The position numbers and the translations under genes are program-made. A DNA stretch of 64,000 bases. It comes from Mitsuokella sp047974105 (GTDB lineage: Bacteria > Bacillota > Negativicutes > Selenomonadales > Selenomonadaceae). Positions 43,329 through 52,890 of this stretch are shown here, in pieces; position 1 is the first letter of the stretch, and the number at the start of each line of letters is the position of its first letter. The DNA lies in contig NZ_JBHYRS010000002.1 of NCBI RefSeq assembly GCF_047974105.1, positions 124,001 to 188,000 of the forward strand, written 5' to 3'. Under the pieces are notes generated by a model. That model saw only the letters and a program-made list of their open reading frames with translations, searched no databases and was not told where the DNA came from.

Positions 43329-45368
43329 TTATTTGGCAATGAGTGCCTGCAGCCCCTCTTCATCGAGCACGGGCACGCCTAAATCCTGTGCTTTTTGAAG
43401 TTTGCTGCCGGCCGCATCGCCTGCGACGAGGTAATTCGTTTTTTTCGACACGGAGCCTGCGACGCGGCCGCCGTGACTTTCGATAAGGGCCGCTGCGTCT
43501 TTGCGGCTCATGGTCGGCAGGGTGCCGGTGATGACGAAAGTCAGTCCGTCGAATTTTGTATCGATGAGCCCCGTGTCTGCCAGCTCAAAATTGACGCCTG
43601 CCTGACGGAAGGCCTTGAGGATTTCCTGACTTTTCGGGTCGCGGAAGTAGCTGACGATGGCCCTCGCACTGATTTCGCCCATGTCGCGCACGGCGAGGAT
43701 GTCTTCTTCTGTGGCCTCGCTGAGCTTGTCGATGGAGCCGAAGTGCAGCATGAGTTCGCGGGCGGCTGTGCGGCCGATGCCGGGGATGCCGAAGCCTGTG
43801 AGCAGGCGCTGCGGTTCATTTTTCTTGCTGTCCTCGATGGCTTTTAGCACTTTATCGGTGTTCTTTTCCTTGCCGATGATGCCTTTCTCGATGAGTTCAT
43901 CGCGCTTGTCCTTCAGTGTATAAAGGTCCGCGATGTTTTCGATATAGCCCTCTTCAATCAAGGCGTGGATGGCGGCTTCGCCAAGTCCCTTGATGTCCAT
44001 CGCGCCGCGGCCGACGAAGTTCAGGATATGGCTTTCAAGCTGTGCGGGACAGCTCGGATTCTGGCATTTGATGTCCGAAGTGTCGGGCTCGCGCACGGCA
44101 GGTGCGCCGCATACGGGGCAGGTCGTGCCGATGACGAAGGGCTTCGTGCCCTCCGGCCGCTTTTCCTTGACGACTTCCTTGATCTTCGGGATGATCTCGC
44201 CCGATTTATAGACGCGCACGGTATCGCCGATACGTACACCGAGATTGTCGATGAAATCCTGATTGTGCAGCGTCGCGCGCTCGACCGTCGTGCCGCAGAG
44301 CCTGATCGGGTCAAAGACGGCTGTCGGTGTGATGCGGCCCGTGCGGCCGACGGAAAGCTCGATTTTGCGGATGACGGTTTCTTTTTCTTCGGGCGGATAC
44401 TTATAGGCAATGGCCCAGCGCGGGACTTTGGCCGTTGCGCCGAGTTTTTCGCGGTCAGCGAGGCTGTTGAGCTTGACGACTGCGCCGTCGATGTCATAGG
44501 CGAGATTGCCGCGGTTCTCGCCGATGGCCTCAATGGCCTGCCAGACTTCTTCGGCCGTATGGCAGACCTTATAGCCGTGAATGACCTTGATGCCCTGTTT
44601 CTTCATGAATTCATAGGCTTCGGTATGCGTCTTAAATTCGCGGCCTCTTGCCGTCTGCAGGTTGAAGATGAAGAGCGACAAATGGCGTTCCTTCGTGATG
44701 CGGCTGTCGAGCTGGCGCAGGGTGCCGGCCGCGCAGTTGCGCGGATTGGCAAAGGGCTTGAGGCCTAAGAGTTCCTGACGGGCATTGACTTCGTCAAACG
44801 CTTTCTTCTCCATGTAGACCTCGCCGCGAATCTCGAAGTACGGCAGTTTGTCCTTGAGTTTTTTCTTAACGTCCTTGATGACCTTGGCGTTTTCCGTGAC
44901 GTCCTCGCCCTGTACGATGCCGTCGCCGCGCGTGATGGCGCGCACGAGCTCGCCGTTTTCGTAGCGCAGGGCCATCGAGAGGCCGTCAATCTTCTCTTCG
45001 ACGACAAATTCCGGGTCTTTGAGCTCCTGCTGCAGATCATGCACAAAGGCAAAAATCTCTTCCTTGCTGAAGACATCCTGCAGCGAGAGCATCGGCACGT
45101 CGTGTTTGACGAGTACGCCGGCCGTGCGCAGGGCCTTGCCGCCGACAACCTGCGTCGGCGAATTTTTCGTGATGAGCTCCGGATATTTGGCTTCAATCGT
45201 CTTCAGGCGCAGCATGAGCTGGTCGTATTCGTAATCGGAGATTTCCGGATTGTCTTCATTATAATAGCGGTTGTTATGGTAGCGGATGACCTTGCGGAGT
45301 TCCTGCAGCTCCTTTTTGATGCTCTTGATGTCTTCGGCATATGCTGTTTCCTGCTGATTTTCTGCCAT
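43329..45368 (-). CDS. ligA: NAD-dependent DNA ligase LigA
   Basis: 679 residues, the standard length. Domain Ia (NAD binding) holds YYNEDNPEISDYEYDQL (~36-52). The adenylation domain has nucleophile Lys126 in VEEKIDGLS and GDGIVQGEDVTENAKVI (~153-169). The OB fold and zinc finger follow (CPVCGAP with CQNPSCPAQ, ~405-432), then helix-hairpin-helix repeats and the C-terminal BRCT domain (FDGLTFVITGTLPTMSRKDA). It seals nicks in replication and repair and is essential in most bacteria. It lies 59 bp downstream of pcrA on the same strand, a common Firmicute pairing. Confidence 0.97.
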   Translation of the reverse strand: MAENQQETAYAEDIKSIKKELQELRKVIRYHNNRYYNEDNPEISDYEYDQLMLRLKTIEAKYPELITKNSPTQVVGGKALRTAGVLVKHDVPMLSLQDVFSKEEIFAFVHDLQQELKDPEFVVEEKIDGLSMALRYENGELVRAITRGDGIVQGEDVTENAKVIKDVKKKLKDKLPYFEIRGEVYMEKKAFDEVNARQELLGLKPFANPRNCAAGTLRQLDSRITKERHLSLFIFNLQTARGREFKTHTEAYEFMKKQGIKVIHGYKVCHTAEEVWQAIEAIGENRGNLAYDIDGAVVKLNSLADREKLGATAKVPRWAIAYKYPPEEKETVIRKIELSVGRTGRITPTAVFDPIRLCGTTVERATLHNQDFIDNLGVRIGDTVRVYKSGEIIPKIKEVVKEKRPEGTKPFVIGTTCPVCGAPAVREPDTSDIKCQNPSCPAQLESHILNFVGRGAMDIKGLGEAAIHALIEEGYIENIADLYTLKDKRDELIEKGIIGKEKNTDKVLKAIEDSKKNEPQRLLTGFGIPGIGRTAARELMLHFGSIDKLSEATEEDILAVRDMGEISARAIVSYFRDPKSQEILKAFRQAGVNFELADTGLIDTKFDGLTFVITGTLPTMSRKDAAALIESHGGRVAGSVSKKTNYLVAGDAAGSKLQKAQDLGVPVLDEEGLQALIAK

Positions 45369-45427
45369 AATGACACCTTCCTTTTTCTTTGCTTCCTATT
45401 TTGCTTCCTATATAGGTATGTAAATAT

Positions 45428-47734
45428 TTAAGCCTTGGTGATCGGCGCGTATTTCTGCATCAGGCCCTTGACGCCCTGCCCCGGGAACGCAATCTTGAGC
45501 TCGACTTCTTCGCCGGAGCCCTTGACCGAAACGACGGTGCCGACGCCCCATTTGCCATGGCGGGCCTTGTCCCCGACTTTCCACTTGATGCTCGTGTCGG
45601 GACGGATGACGCCCTGTGCGGCAGGACGCTGCTTTTGGCGGTCCTGCAGGGCCGCGAGGGCTTCGAGCGCCGACTGCGGCTTGCCGGCAAAGTGCGTGCC
45701 GCTGCCCATCTGATTTGGGCTCGGGCGGAAGCTCATGAAGCCGCTGCGCTGCTGGGCGCCGTAATGATTGGCATTGGCGAAGCCATAGGCATTGGCGCGC
45801 GGCACGAGGCGTTCGACGTATTCGTCCGGAATTTCCGCGAGGAAGCGCGAGGGCGGGAAGGCATTCGTCTTGCCGTAAATCGTGCGCTGACGGGCATTTG
45901 TGAGGTAGAGCTTTCTTTGGGCGCGCGTGATGCCGACGTAGCAGGTGCGGCGTTCTTCCTCGATTTCATCGGGGTTCATGAGTGTGCGCGAGTGCGGGAA
46001 AAGCCCCTCTTCCATGCCAATCATGAAGACGATTGGAAACTCAAGGCCCTTGGCCGAATGCAGGGTCATGAGCGTCACGCGGTCGTCCTCGATATCGGCA
46101 TTGTCGATGTCGGAAACGAGCGAGAGCTGCGAGAGGAACGTCTCGAGGTTTGGATTTTCCTCCGACTTTTCGAAGTCGCGGGCCACGCCGATGAATTCCT
46201 TGAGGTTTTCGAGGCGCGATTCGTTTTCGACTTTCTTTTCGGACTTGAGCTCGTCGATGTAGCCGGATTCCTTGAGGACCTTGTCGATGAGGTCATCGAG
46301 CTTCATATTCATATGCGTGTTCATGAAATTGAAGATGAACGTCGTGAAGAGTTCCAAGGGCTTCCGGACGCGTGCCGTGATGCCCGGAATGGATTCGAGT
46401 ACCTCGGGATTCGAGATGACGTCGAAAAGCGAAAGGCCGTTTTCTTCGGCGTAGGCCGTCAGGCGCGCCATACTCGTCGCGCCGAGGCCGCGCTTCGGCA
46501 CGTTGATAATGCGCATGAGGCTGACCGTGTCGAGCGGGTTATAGATGACGCGCAGATACGCGAGGATGTCCTTGATTTCCTTGCGGTCGTAGAATTTCAG
46601 GCCGCCGACCATCGTGTACGGAATGCCCGAACGCATGAACGTTTCCTCGATGACGCGCGACTGGGCATTCGTGCGGTAAAGCACGGCGATATCCCCGTAC
46701 GAGGCATTGAAAATCGTGCGCTGCTTCATGATGGTCGTCGTGACGAACTGGGCTTCGTCGCGTTCATCCATGGCCTGATACGATGTGAGCTTCTCGCCCG
46801 TCGCGTTCTCGGTCCAGAGCTTTTTGGGCTTGCGGTTGACATTGTGCTCGATGACGGCGTTGGCCGCAGCGAGAATATTTTTCGTCGAACGGTAATTCTG
46901 CTCGAGTTTGATGACCGTGGCCTCCGGATAATCCTGTTCAAAGTCCATGATGTTGCGAATATCGGCGCCGCGCCAGCCGTAAATCGACTGGTCGGCATCG
47001 CCGACGACGCAGAGATTGTGATGACGGGCCGCGAGGATTTTCGTGAGCTGGTACTGGGCGCCGTTCGTGTCCTGATACTCATCGACGAGGATGTAGCGGA
47101 AACGGCCCTGATACTTCGTGCGGATGTCCTCGTTTTCCTCGAGCAGCAGCACGGAAATCATCAGCAGGTCGTCGAAGTCGAGGGCATTGTTGTTGCGAAG
47201 CTTTGCCGCGTAGAGCTTGTAGACCTCCGCAATCTTCTTCTGATGAAAATTGTCGGCATCTCGCTCCATGGCCTTCGGGCCCATGAGCTGATTCTTGGCG
47301 TTCGAGATGGCATTCTGGACGCTGGCCGGCGTGTACTGCTTGTCGTCGAGATTCAGTTCCTTCAGGCATTCCTTGATGACGGTCTGGCTGTCCGACGAGT
47401 CGTAGATGACGAAATTGCGCTTGTAAATGTCCGTCGCCTCAATCTCGCGGCGCAGGAAACGCGCGCAGAACGAATGGAACGTGCTGAGCCAGACGTCTTT
47501 CGCCGCGTCGCCAATCATGCGGTCCACGCGTTCGCGCATCTCCGTCGCAGCCTTGTTCGTGAACGTGATGGCCAGAATATTATACGGTGCCACGCCCTGT
47601 GCAAGCAGATTCGCAATGCGGCAGGTCAAAACCTTTGTCTTGCCCGAGCCCGCGCCCGCCATGATGAGCAGCGGTCCGTCAATATGAGCAACGGCCTTCT
47701 TCTGTGCCGGATTCAAGCCACTGAAAATATCCAA
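45428..47734 (-). CDS. pcrA: ATP-dependent DNA helicase PcrA/UvrD
   Basis: 768 residues of superfamily 1A helicase. Q motif and Walker A: GLNPAQKKAV and MAGAGSGKTKVL (Lys32). Motif II/Walker B: YILVDEYQDTNGAQY (~212-226). Motif III: VGDADQSIYGWRGAD. Motif IV: LEQNYRST. Motif V/VI: MTLHSAKGLEFPIVF and RRTCYVGITRAQRKLYL. The C-terminal ~60 residues (VGDKARHGKWGVGTVVSVKG) are the PcrA RNA-polymerase-binding Tudor-like tail. It acts in repair, in rolling-circle replication and in removing RecA and stalled polymerase. It is upstream of ligA, probably in one operon. Confidence 0.96.
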   Translation of the reverse strand: MDIFSGLNPAQKKAVAHIDGPLLIMAGAGSGKTKVLTCRIANLLAQGVAPYNILAITFTNKAATEMRERVDRMIGDAAKDVWLSTFHSFCARFLRREIEATDIYKRNFVIYDSSDSQTVIKECLKELNLDDKQYTPASVQNAISNAKNQLMGPKAMERDADNFHQKKIAEVYKLYAAKLRNNNALDFDDLLMISVLLLEENEDIRTKYQGRFRYILVDEYQDTNGAQYQLTKILAARHHNLCVVGDADQSIYGWRGADIRNIMDFEQDYPEATVIKLEQNYRSTKNILAAANAVIEHNVNRKPKKLWTENATGEKLTSYQAMDERDEAQFVTTTIMKQRTIFNASYGDIAVLYRTNAQSRVIEETFMRSGIPYTMVGGLKFYDRKEIKDILAYLRVIYNPLDTVSLMRIINVPKRGLGATSMARLTAYAEENGLSLFDVISNPEVLESIPGITARVRKPLELFTTFIFNFMNTHMNMKLDDLIDKVLKESGYIDELKSEKKVENESRLENLKEFIGVARDFEKSEENPNLETFLSQLSLVSDIDNADIEDDRVTLMTLHSAKGLEFPIVFMIGMEEGLFPHSRTLMNPDEIEEERRTCYVGITRAQRKLYLTNARQRTIYGKTNAFPPSRFLAEIPDEYVERLVPRANAYGFANANHYGAQQRSGFMSFRPSPNQMGSGTHFAGKPQSALEALAALQDRQKQRPAAQGVIRPDTSIKWKVGDKARHGKWGVGTVVSVKGSGEEVELKIAFPGQGVKGLMQKYAPITKA

Positions 47735-47790
47735 ATGTATCCTCCAATCTTATCCATTTAAGTAATTTATTTTACGTATTTCAGCGATAG

Positions 47791-47840
47791 CAAAGCCTCC
47801 CCCATCACCAAAAGAAATGACGGGGAAGGCTTTGTTTTTT
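47791..47840 (+). terminator. Hairpin downstream of pyrophosphatase gene
   Basis: CAAAGCCTCCCCCATCA (47791-47807) and TGACGGGGAAGGCTTTG (47818-47834) pair with two to three mismatches. The T-run (TTTTTT) is on the plus-strand side, while the neighbouring genes are on the minus strand, so it would be a weak terminator for the pyrophosphatase and a better one for antisense transcripts. Confidence 0.6.
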
Positions 47841-47864
47841 GCTGCGAAATTTAGCTTAAGTCAA

Positions 47865-49517
47865 TCAGTTCTTGCCGATGCGCTTAACGGCTTCGGAAAG
47901 CGGCGGAATGACCTGTTTCTTGCGGCTCATGACGCCCGGCAGATAGATATGCGTGCCGCTGGCGTCCTTCTTGAAGGCCTCGCCAATGAGCGTCTTCGGC
48001 GAACCCGTGAAGAGCAGATACGTTGCTTCCTGCAGGATATCCGTGACCATGACGAGGCTGAGGTCGAAGCCTTCCTTGTCGCAGATGTTCTGCATGGCTT
48101 CGATGAGCTGCGGCTCGAGGTCCAGGACTTCCTTCGGGTCCATGACAGAAATCTGGCTGACGATGACGCGGTAATCGCCAATCTGGAACTCCTTGAGGTC
48201 GTTCTTGGCAATTTCAGCCGGCGTCATATCGCCGATGCCGGAACCAGCCTTGAGCATAGCCATGCCGTATTCGTTGATGTCGACGCCGGCGATTTCGGCG
48301 AGGCGCTCTGCCGTCTTCTTGTCGTACGGCGTGCACGTCGGGCTCTTGAAGAGGACCGTATCCGAGAGGATGGCCGAAAGCAGCAGGCCGGCAATCGAAG
48401 CCGGGATATCGACATCATGCTGCCAATGCATATTGGCCACAATCGTTGCCGTGCAGCCGACAGGCTCTGCATGCGTGAAAATCGGCTCGCTCGTCTGGAT
48501 GCCGCCAAGACGGTGATGGTCGATGATCTCGAGAATCTTGGCTTCTTCGATGCCCTCGACAGCCTGGCCGCGCTCGTTGTGGTCAACGAGGATGACGCGG
48601 TCGCGCTCCGGCACCATGAGGTTGTCGCGGCTGACAAGGCCGACGAGGCGGCCGTTTTCGAGGACCGGATAGTTGCGGTAATTCGTCTCTTCCATCGTGC
48701 CCTTGATATCGGAAAGCAGGTCAAGCGGCTTGAAGCAGACCGGGTCCGGATGCATGATGCGGCGGATTGGCACGCACTGGTTGATGAGGCGTGCGACCGT
48801 GTACGTATCGTACGGGGAAACGAGCACGAACATGTGCTTTGCTTCCGCAGCCTCGAGCACATCGGCCGAAACGCGGCCGTTGCCCGTGACGATCAGGCAG
48901 GAAATGCCCTGATTGACGATATCGATGAGGGTTTCATCATGACGGTCGCCGACGAGGACGATGTCACTTTCTTCAATCGTATCCTGAATCGTCTTGATGG
49001 AGCCGGCAGCGATGCGGACTTTGCCCTTGATGAAATCGCTTTCATCGCCCGAAACGAGGACTTCGCTGTCCGTGGCAGCGATAATGTCGCGGTAGCGCAC
49101 GCGCATTTCCGAAAGGTCCTGCATGCTGAGTTCCTGGAAATAGCGCTTTGCGAGGTCCGAAACCGTGACGATGCCGACGAGGATGCCCTTGCTGTCCGTG
49201 ACCGGCACCGACTTGAGGTCATGGCCGCGCATGACTTCGCCGAGATGGCGCAGCGTATCGTGCTGTTTGACAACAATCTTGCAGTCAAGCGTAACGTCCT
49301 TGACACGCGGATAAAGATCCGACAGCAGCAGCGGCTGCTCGACATGGAAATGCTCGAGGGCGTATTTCGTCTCGGCATTGACCTTGCCTGCGCGCGCCGG
49401 CACAGCGTTGAAGCCAAGGGCCTGCTTCAGATGCGCATAGCCGATGGCCGAGCAGATGGAATCCGTATCCGGATTGCGATGACCAATGACATAGATTGGT
49501 TTCGTGCTTTTCGTCAT
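47865..49517 (-). CDS. ppaC: Manganese-dependent inorganic pyrophosphatase with CBS-DRTGG regulatory insert
   Basis: 550 residues from ATG 49517 (AGGAGG 9 nt upstream), well above the ~310 of plain family II pyrophosphatases. The DHH domain starts YVIGHRNPDTDSICSAIGY (~9-27). A regulatory insert of ~240 residues follows: CBS 1 (HLGEVMRGHDLKSVPVTDSK), a DRTGG domain and CBS 2 (NYRNYPVLENGRLVGLVSRD). The chain then returns to the DHH core (ILEIIDHHRLGG, ~310) and the DHHA2 domain (LLFTGSPKTLIGEAFKK). It hydrolyses pyrophosphate to phosphate using Mn/Co. Known CBS-type members are inhibited by AMP/ADP and activated by ATP or diadenosine polyphosphates, the DRTGG being needed for the latter (family knowledge). 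Confidence 0.93.
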   Translation of the reverse strand: MTKSTKPIYVIGHRNPDTDSICSAIGYAHLKQALGFNAVPARAGKVNAETKYALEHFHVEQPLLLSDLYPRVKDVTLDCKIVVKQHDTLRHLGEVMRGHDLKSVPVTDSKGILVGIVTVSDLAKRYFQELSMQDLSEMRVRYRDIIAATDSEVLVSGDESDFIKGKVRIAAGSIKTIQDTIEESDIVLVGDRHDETLIDIVNQGISCLIVTGNGRVSADVLEAAEAKHMFVLVSPYDTYTVARLINQCVPIRRIMHPDPVCFKPLDLLSDIKGTMEETNYRNYPVLENGRLVGLVSRDNLMVPERDRVILVDHNERGQAVEGIEEAKILEIIDHHRLGGIQTSEPIFTHAEPVGCTATIVANMHWQHDVDIPASIAGLLLSAILSDTVLFKSPTCTPYDKKTAERLAEIAGVDINEYGMAMLKAGSGIGDMTPAEIAKNDLKEFQIGDYRVIVSQISVMDPKEVLDLEPQLIEAMQNICDKEGFDLSLVMVTDILQEATYLLFTGSPKTLIGEAFKKDASGTHIYLPGVMSRKKQVIPPLSEAVKRIGKN

Positions 49518-49642
49518 ATTTGATTTCCTCCTAAATATGAAAGCGGGTGTTCCCGTTTTTATACGAATCAGTCTATGTATCATTATAATCAATATTTGTG
49601 CGTGCGTCTAGGGGCGGCGAGAAAAAGCGTACAATAGAAGAC

Positions 49643-49825
49643 GGAAAGGGCTGCCCCTAAGCTCCGCATGGCCGGCTGCTAAACTTATTTTTTGCCTTTT
49701 AACTCAGCCTTGCAGGGAGCTGAACGCACTTCGTTTGGACGACGCTCCCCTGCAAGGGGCCTTGTTGGCAAAAAATAAGTTCTTGACGCAGACGGCCAAA
49801 GCTCCGCTTAGTGGCAGCCCTTTCC
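49643..49825 (+). repeat. Large palindromic element E
   Basis: Outer arms GGAAAGGGCTGCC (49643-49655) and GGCAGCCCTTTCC (49813-49825) are perfect, extended by CTAAGC/GCTTAG past one mismatch. The middle arms are as in A. The inner arms are CCTTGCAGGGAGC / GCTCCCCTGCAAGG. It lies in the gap between the pyrophosphatase start and the radical SAM gene end. Confidence 0.86.
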
Positions 49826-49905
49826 TTACTTCGTTTTCCTTATCTTTATCTTTGTTTTCTTCGTTGCGCGCAAAATTCGCTTTGCTCTTTTGCTGGGGGC
49901 TGCCG

Positions 49906-51504
49906 TCAGTCGGAAGCTTTGTTTAGCATGCGCTTGAGCATGGCGGGCGGCAGGCCGGCCAGCATGTTTTTTAAGGCGTCTTTAGAGGAACGCTTGAGCA
50001 TCATGCGCACGGGCAGCGGAATTTTGCGGACCATGGCACTGCGTTCGGCAAATGTCGAGCCCGGCATCATCTCGGCGAGGCAGGCGTCGAGGGCGTCTTC
50101 GCTTTCTCCTTCTTCTGTCGGCGCGGAAGCCGTTTCTTCCGGCTGGCAGATGACCTGCATGCATTCGATGAGGCTCTGCGTCAGGCTGATGTACCAGAAT
50201 TCACCGGCTTTTGTCAGGCGGCAGATGCCGAGGTCTTCCTGCATCAGCCCGCGCTTTTTCCAGAGGTCCAGCACAATTTCAAGTTCTTCAAGACGGGAAT
50301 CGGTAAGGCAGAGCTGGCGAAAATCAAGGAAGCCTGTCTCCAGGTTCGCAATGACGGTATCGCTTGTCTGCTGCAGTTTTTGTTCGACCTGATGGGCCAT
50401 CATCATGATGGGCTTGCGGCCTGCGCGGACGGCCTGACTGTAGGCCTGCAGTTTGCGCTGCTGCATGAATGTCAGGCCGCCGAAATTGCCGCCGGCACCG
50501 CAGCCGAACGGATAGATGGCAGCACCTGTCTTGGCCATCGTATTGTAGCGGCTGTGTTCTCTTTTGTGGCGGCGCCAGTGGCAGAGGCTCAGGCGTTCGA
50601 TGCCCTCGCCCATTAAGAAATCACGTGCCGCTATGTACAAATCGGCCTGACCTGCGATATCGGCGCAGGCCGGGATTTTTCCTGACTGCAGGGCCTTCTC
50701 GAGGTCGCCGCCGGGGAAAATATTGAGCTGATAGAGGTCCATGCCGTCGACATCCGTCGTCAGCAGCGTTTTGATATCGTCAAGCCAAAGTTCTTTTGTC
50801 TGGCCCGGCAGGCCGTAAATGAGGTCGACGATGACCGTGACATCGTGTTCTTTCAGGAGTTTCAGGCGGCGCAGGACTTCTTCGCGCGTATCGAGGCGGC
50901 CGACGCGGCGCCGAATCGCCGTATCAAATGACTGCACGCCGAGCGAAATGCGGTTGACGCCGCCTTTCAGCCATGCATCGATTTTTTCCGGCACGAGGTC
51001 GTGGATACGGCCCTCAAGGGTCAGTTCGCAGTCCGCGGCCAAATGGAAGGATTCGTGAATCCCCTGCAAAAGGCGGGTGACATTTGCAGGCGAAAGCGAT
51101 GTCGGCGTGCCGCCGCCAATGTAGACGCTGTCAATTTTGGCGGTTTGCAGCTGTTTTTTCTGTGCATCGCGCCGCATTTCCGTCAGCAAATCATCGATGT
51201 ATTCGTCTTCTGCCGACTGACGGCTCACATTCTGAAAAAAGCCGCAGTAGAGGCATTTTGTCTGGCAGAACGGGATGTGGATGTAGACGGCATGTTGGCG
51301 GCTGGCGTCGGCGGGCTCTTCCATGGCTTTTGCCCAAGTCTCCTGCCCCTGCCCCTTTGGGACGGGCTCGCCGAGAAGGCCCGCGTGGACGACGCGTTTC
51401 GCGCGAAAGGCTTCATGCAGCGGGTCCTGCGTCTCTCTGCCGAGCAGGACTTCGCGCTTTTCCTTTTCCAGACTGTCGAGATATTTTTTCAGGAACATGG
51501 GCAA
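49906..51504 (-). CDS. Radical SAM protein of the ChuW/HutW (anaerobic heme degradation) group
   Basis: 532 residues. The radical SAM cluster motif is CQTKCLYC (Cys80, Cys84, Cys87) in YIHIPFCQTKCLYCGFF, as in the HemN/HemW/HutW superfamily. An N-terminal extension DPLHEAFRAKRVVHAGLLGE and the later YPFGCGAGGNFGG (~333-345) are, as I recall, features of HutW/ChuW rather than HemN. The GGGTPTSL motif and NRISLGVQSFD are superfamily standards. ChuW/HutW opens the heme ring anaerobically by methyl transfer to release iron. The C-terminal ~80 residues are acidic then basic, with no recognised domain. It lies 19 bp after the nucleobase permease, so probably in its operon; no heme transport genes are in view. 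HemW-like function is the main alternative. Confidence 0.75.
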   Translation of the reverse strand: MPMFLKKYLDSLEKEKREVLLGRETQDPLHEAFRAKRVVHAGLLGEPVPKGQGQETWAKAMEEPADASRQHAVYIHIPFCQTKCLYCGFFQNVSRQSAEDEYIDDLLTEMRRDAQKKQLQTAKIDSVYIGGGTPTSLSPANVTRLLQGIHESFHLAADCELTLEGRIHDLVPEKIDAWLKGGVNRISLGVQSFDTAIRRRVGRLDTREEVLRRLKLLKEHDVTVIVDLIYGLPGQTKELWLDDIKTLLTTDVDGMDLYQLNIFPGGDLEKALQSGKIPACADIAGQADLYIAARDFLMGEGIERLSLCHWRRHKREHSRYNTMAKTGAAIYPFGCGAGGNFGGLTFMQQRKLQAYSQAVRAGRKPIMMMAHQVEQKLQQTSDTVIANLETGFLDFRQLCLTDSRLEELEIVLDLWKKRGLMQEDLGICRLTKAGEFWYISLTQSLIECMQVICQPEETASAPTEEGESEDALDACLAEMMPGSTFAERSAMVRKIPLPVRMMLKRSSKDALKNMLAGLPPAMLKRMLNKASD

Positions 51505-51523
51505 GCCCCCCTTTTTTTCTTTC

Positions 51524-52876
51524 TTACTTATCCTTAAACGGCAGTTTGCCCTCGTCCGGCTCCGGTGCGTCGCGCAGCAGGAGGTTCAGGATGATGGCTG
51601 TGATACTGCCAATCGTGATGCCGCTGTTGCAGATAATCTGCACCCAGGTCGGGAATTTGCTGTAGAAGCTCGGCACACCAATCGGGATCAGGGCGACGGC
51701 GACGCTGATGGCAACGACCATGATATTGCCCTTTTTGTGCAGGTCAGCCTTCGAAAGGGCCTGAAAGCCGCTGGCAGCGACCATGCCGAACATCGCAAGG
51801 CCCGCACCGCCGAGGACCATGGTCGGCACGCTGGCGACGACGGCCGCCATTTTCGGGAAGAGACCGAGAATCATGAGCATGACGCCGCAGGTCGCGACGA
51901 TGTAGCGGCTGCGCACGCCCGTCATGCCGATGAGGCCGATGTTCTGCGCAAAGGCCGTGTACGGGAACGTGTTGAAGATGCCGCCGAGTGCCGTCGAGAA
52001 ACCATCGGCGCGCAGGGCCTTTGTCAGCATGTCCTCGGTCATCGGTTTATCGACAATCTCACTGATGGCGACGATGTCGCCCGTCGTCTCGGCCATCGTA
52101 ACGAGCATGACGAGTGTCATCGCAAGGCACGAGACCGGCTCAAAAATCGGATAGCCAAAGGCAAACGGCGTCGTGATGCCAAGGGAAGCAGCCTCCCCTA
52201 CGGCGTGAAAATCCGCCATACCGCAGAAATCCGCGATGATCGTGCCGATGACGAGGCCTAAGAGAACCGAAATCTGGCGCAGGAAGCCGCGGCAGACGCG
52301 GTAAATGACGAGGATGATGGCGAGGACAACGGCAGCCATAAGGATATGCGAAGGGTCGCAGTAGTCCGGGGCCGTCGGATTGGCTCCGGCAATCCAGTTG
52401 ACCGCCACAGGCATCAGCGAAAGGCCGATGACCGTGATGACAGAGCCCGTGACGACCGGCGGGAAGAACCGCAGCATCTTGCTGAAGAAATTACTGATGA
52501 CAAAGCAGGCAATGCCGGCAAAAATGGCCGCACCGTAGACGACCTGCAGGCCTTCTGCCCCGCCGCCATGCGTATTGGCGATGATAATCATCGGCGTGAC
52601 AGCCGTAAACGTACAGCCCTGTACAATTGGCAGCTTCGAACCGATATAGCCCTTGATGCTCAAAGACTGCACGAGCGTGGCGATGCCGCAGGTGAAGAGG
52701 TCTGCGTTAATGAGGTATATGAGCTGTTCCGTGCTCAGGTGCACGGCGCCGGCGAGTACGAGAGGCACGGCGACGGCACCGGCGTACATGGCCAGCACGT
52801 GCTGAAAGGCATAGACGAGCGTCCTGCCCCAAGGCAGCTTTTGGTCAACGGGATGGACAGCAGCAGTAGTGGTCAA
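51524..52876 (-). CDS. pbuX: NCS2-family xanthine/uric acid permease
   Basis: 450 residues from TTG 52876, with a GAGGGGGCGG binding site. About 13-14 membrane segments. NCS2 signatures include the first helix block (LPWGRTLVYAFQHVLAMYAG), CLAMTLVMLVTMAETTGDIV (~260), and the glutamine-containing QNIGLIGMTGVRSRYIV (~315-331). It would import xanthine or a related purine with H+ or Na+. It lies 14 bp downstream of xpt, the standard xanthine salvage pairing, so xanthine is the likely substrate. Confidence 0.92.
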   Translation of the reverse strand: MTTTAAVHPVDQKLPWGRTLVYAFQHVLAMYAGAVAVPLVLAGAVHLSTEQLIYLINADLFTCGIATLVQSLSIKGYIGSKLPIVQGCTFTAVTPMIIIANTHGGGAEGLQVVYGAAIFAGIACFVISNFFSKMLRFFPPVVTGSVITVIGLSLMPVAVNWIAGANPTAPDYCDPSHILMAAVVLAIILVIYRVCRGFLRQISVLLGLVIGTIIADFCGMADFHAVGEAASLGITTPFAFGYPIFEPVSCLAMTLVMLVTMAETTGDIVAISEIVDKPMTEDMLTKALRADGFSTALGGIFNTFPYTAFAQNIGLIGMTGVRSRYIVATCGVMLMILGLFPKMAAVVASVPTMVLGGAGLAMFGMVAASGFQALSKADLHKKGNIMVVAISVAVALIPIGVPSFYSKFPTWVQIICNSGITIGSITAIILNLLLRDAPEPDEGKLPFKDK

Positions 52877-52890
52877 CGTCAGCCGCCCCC

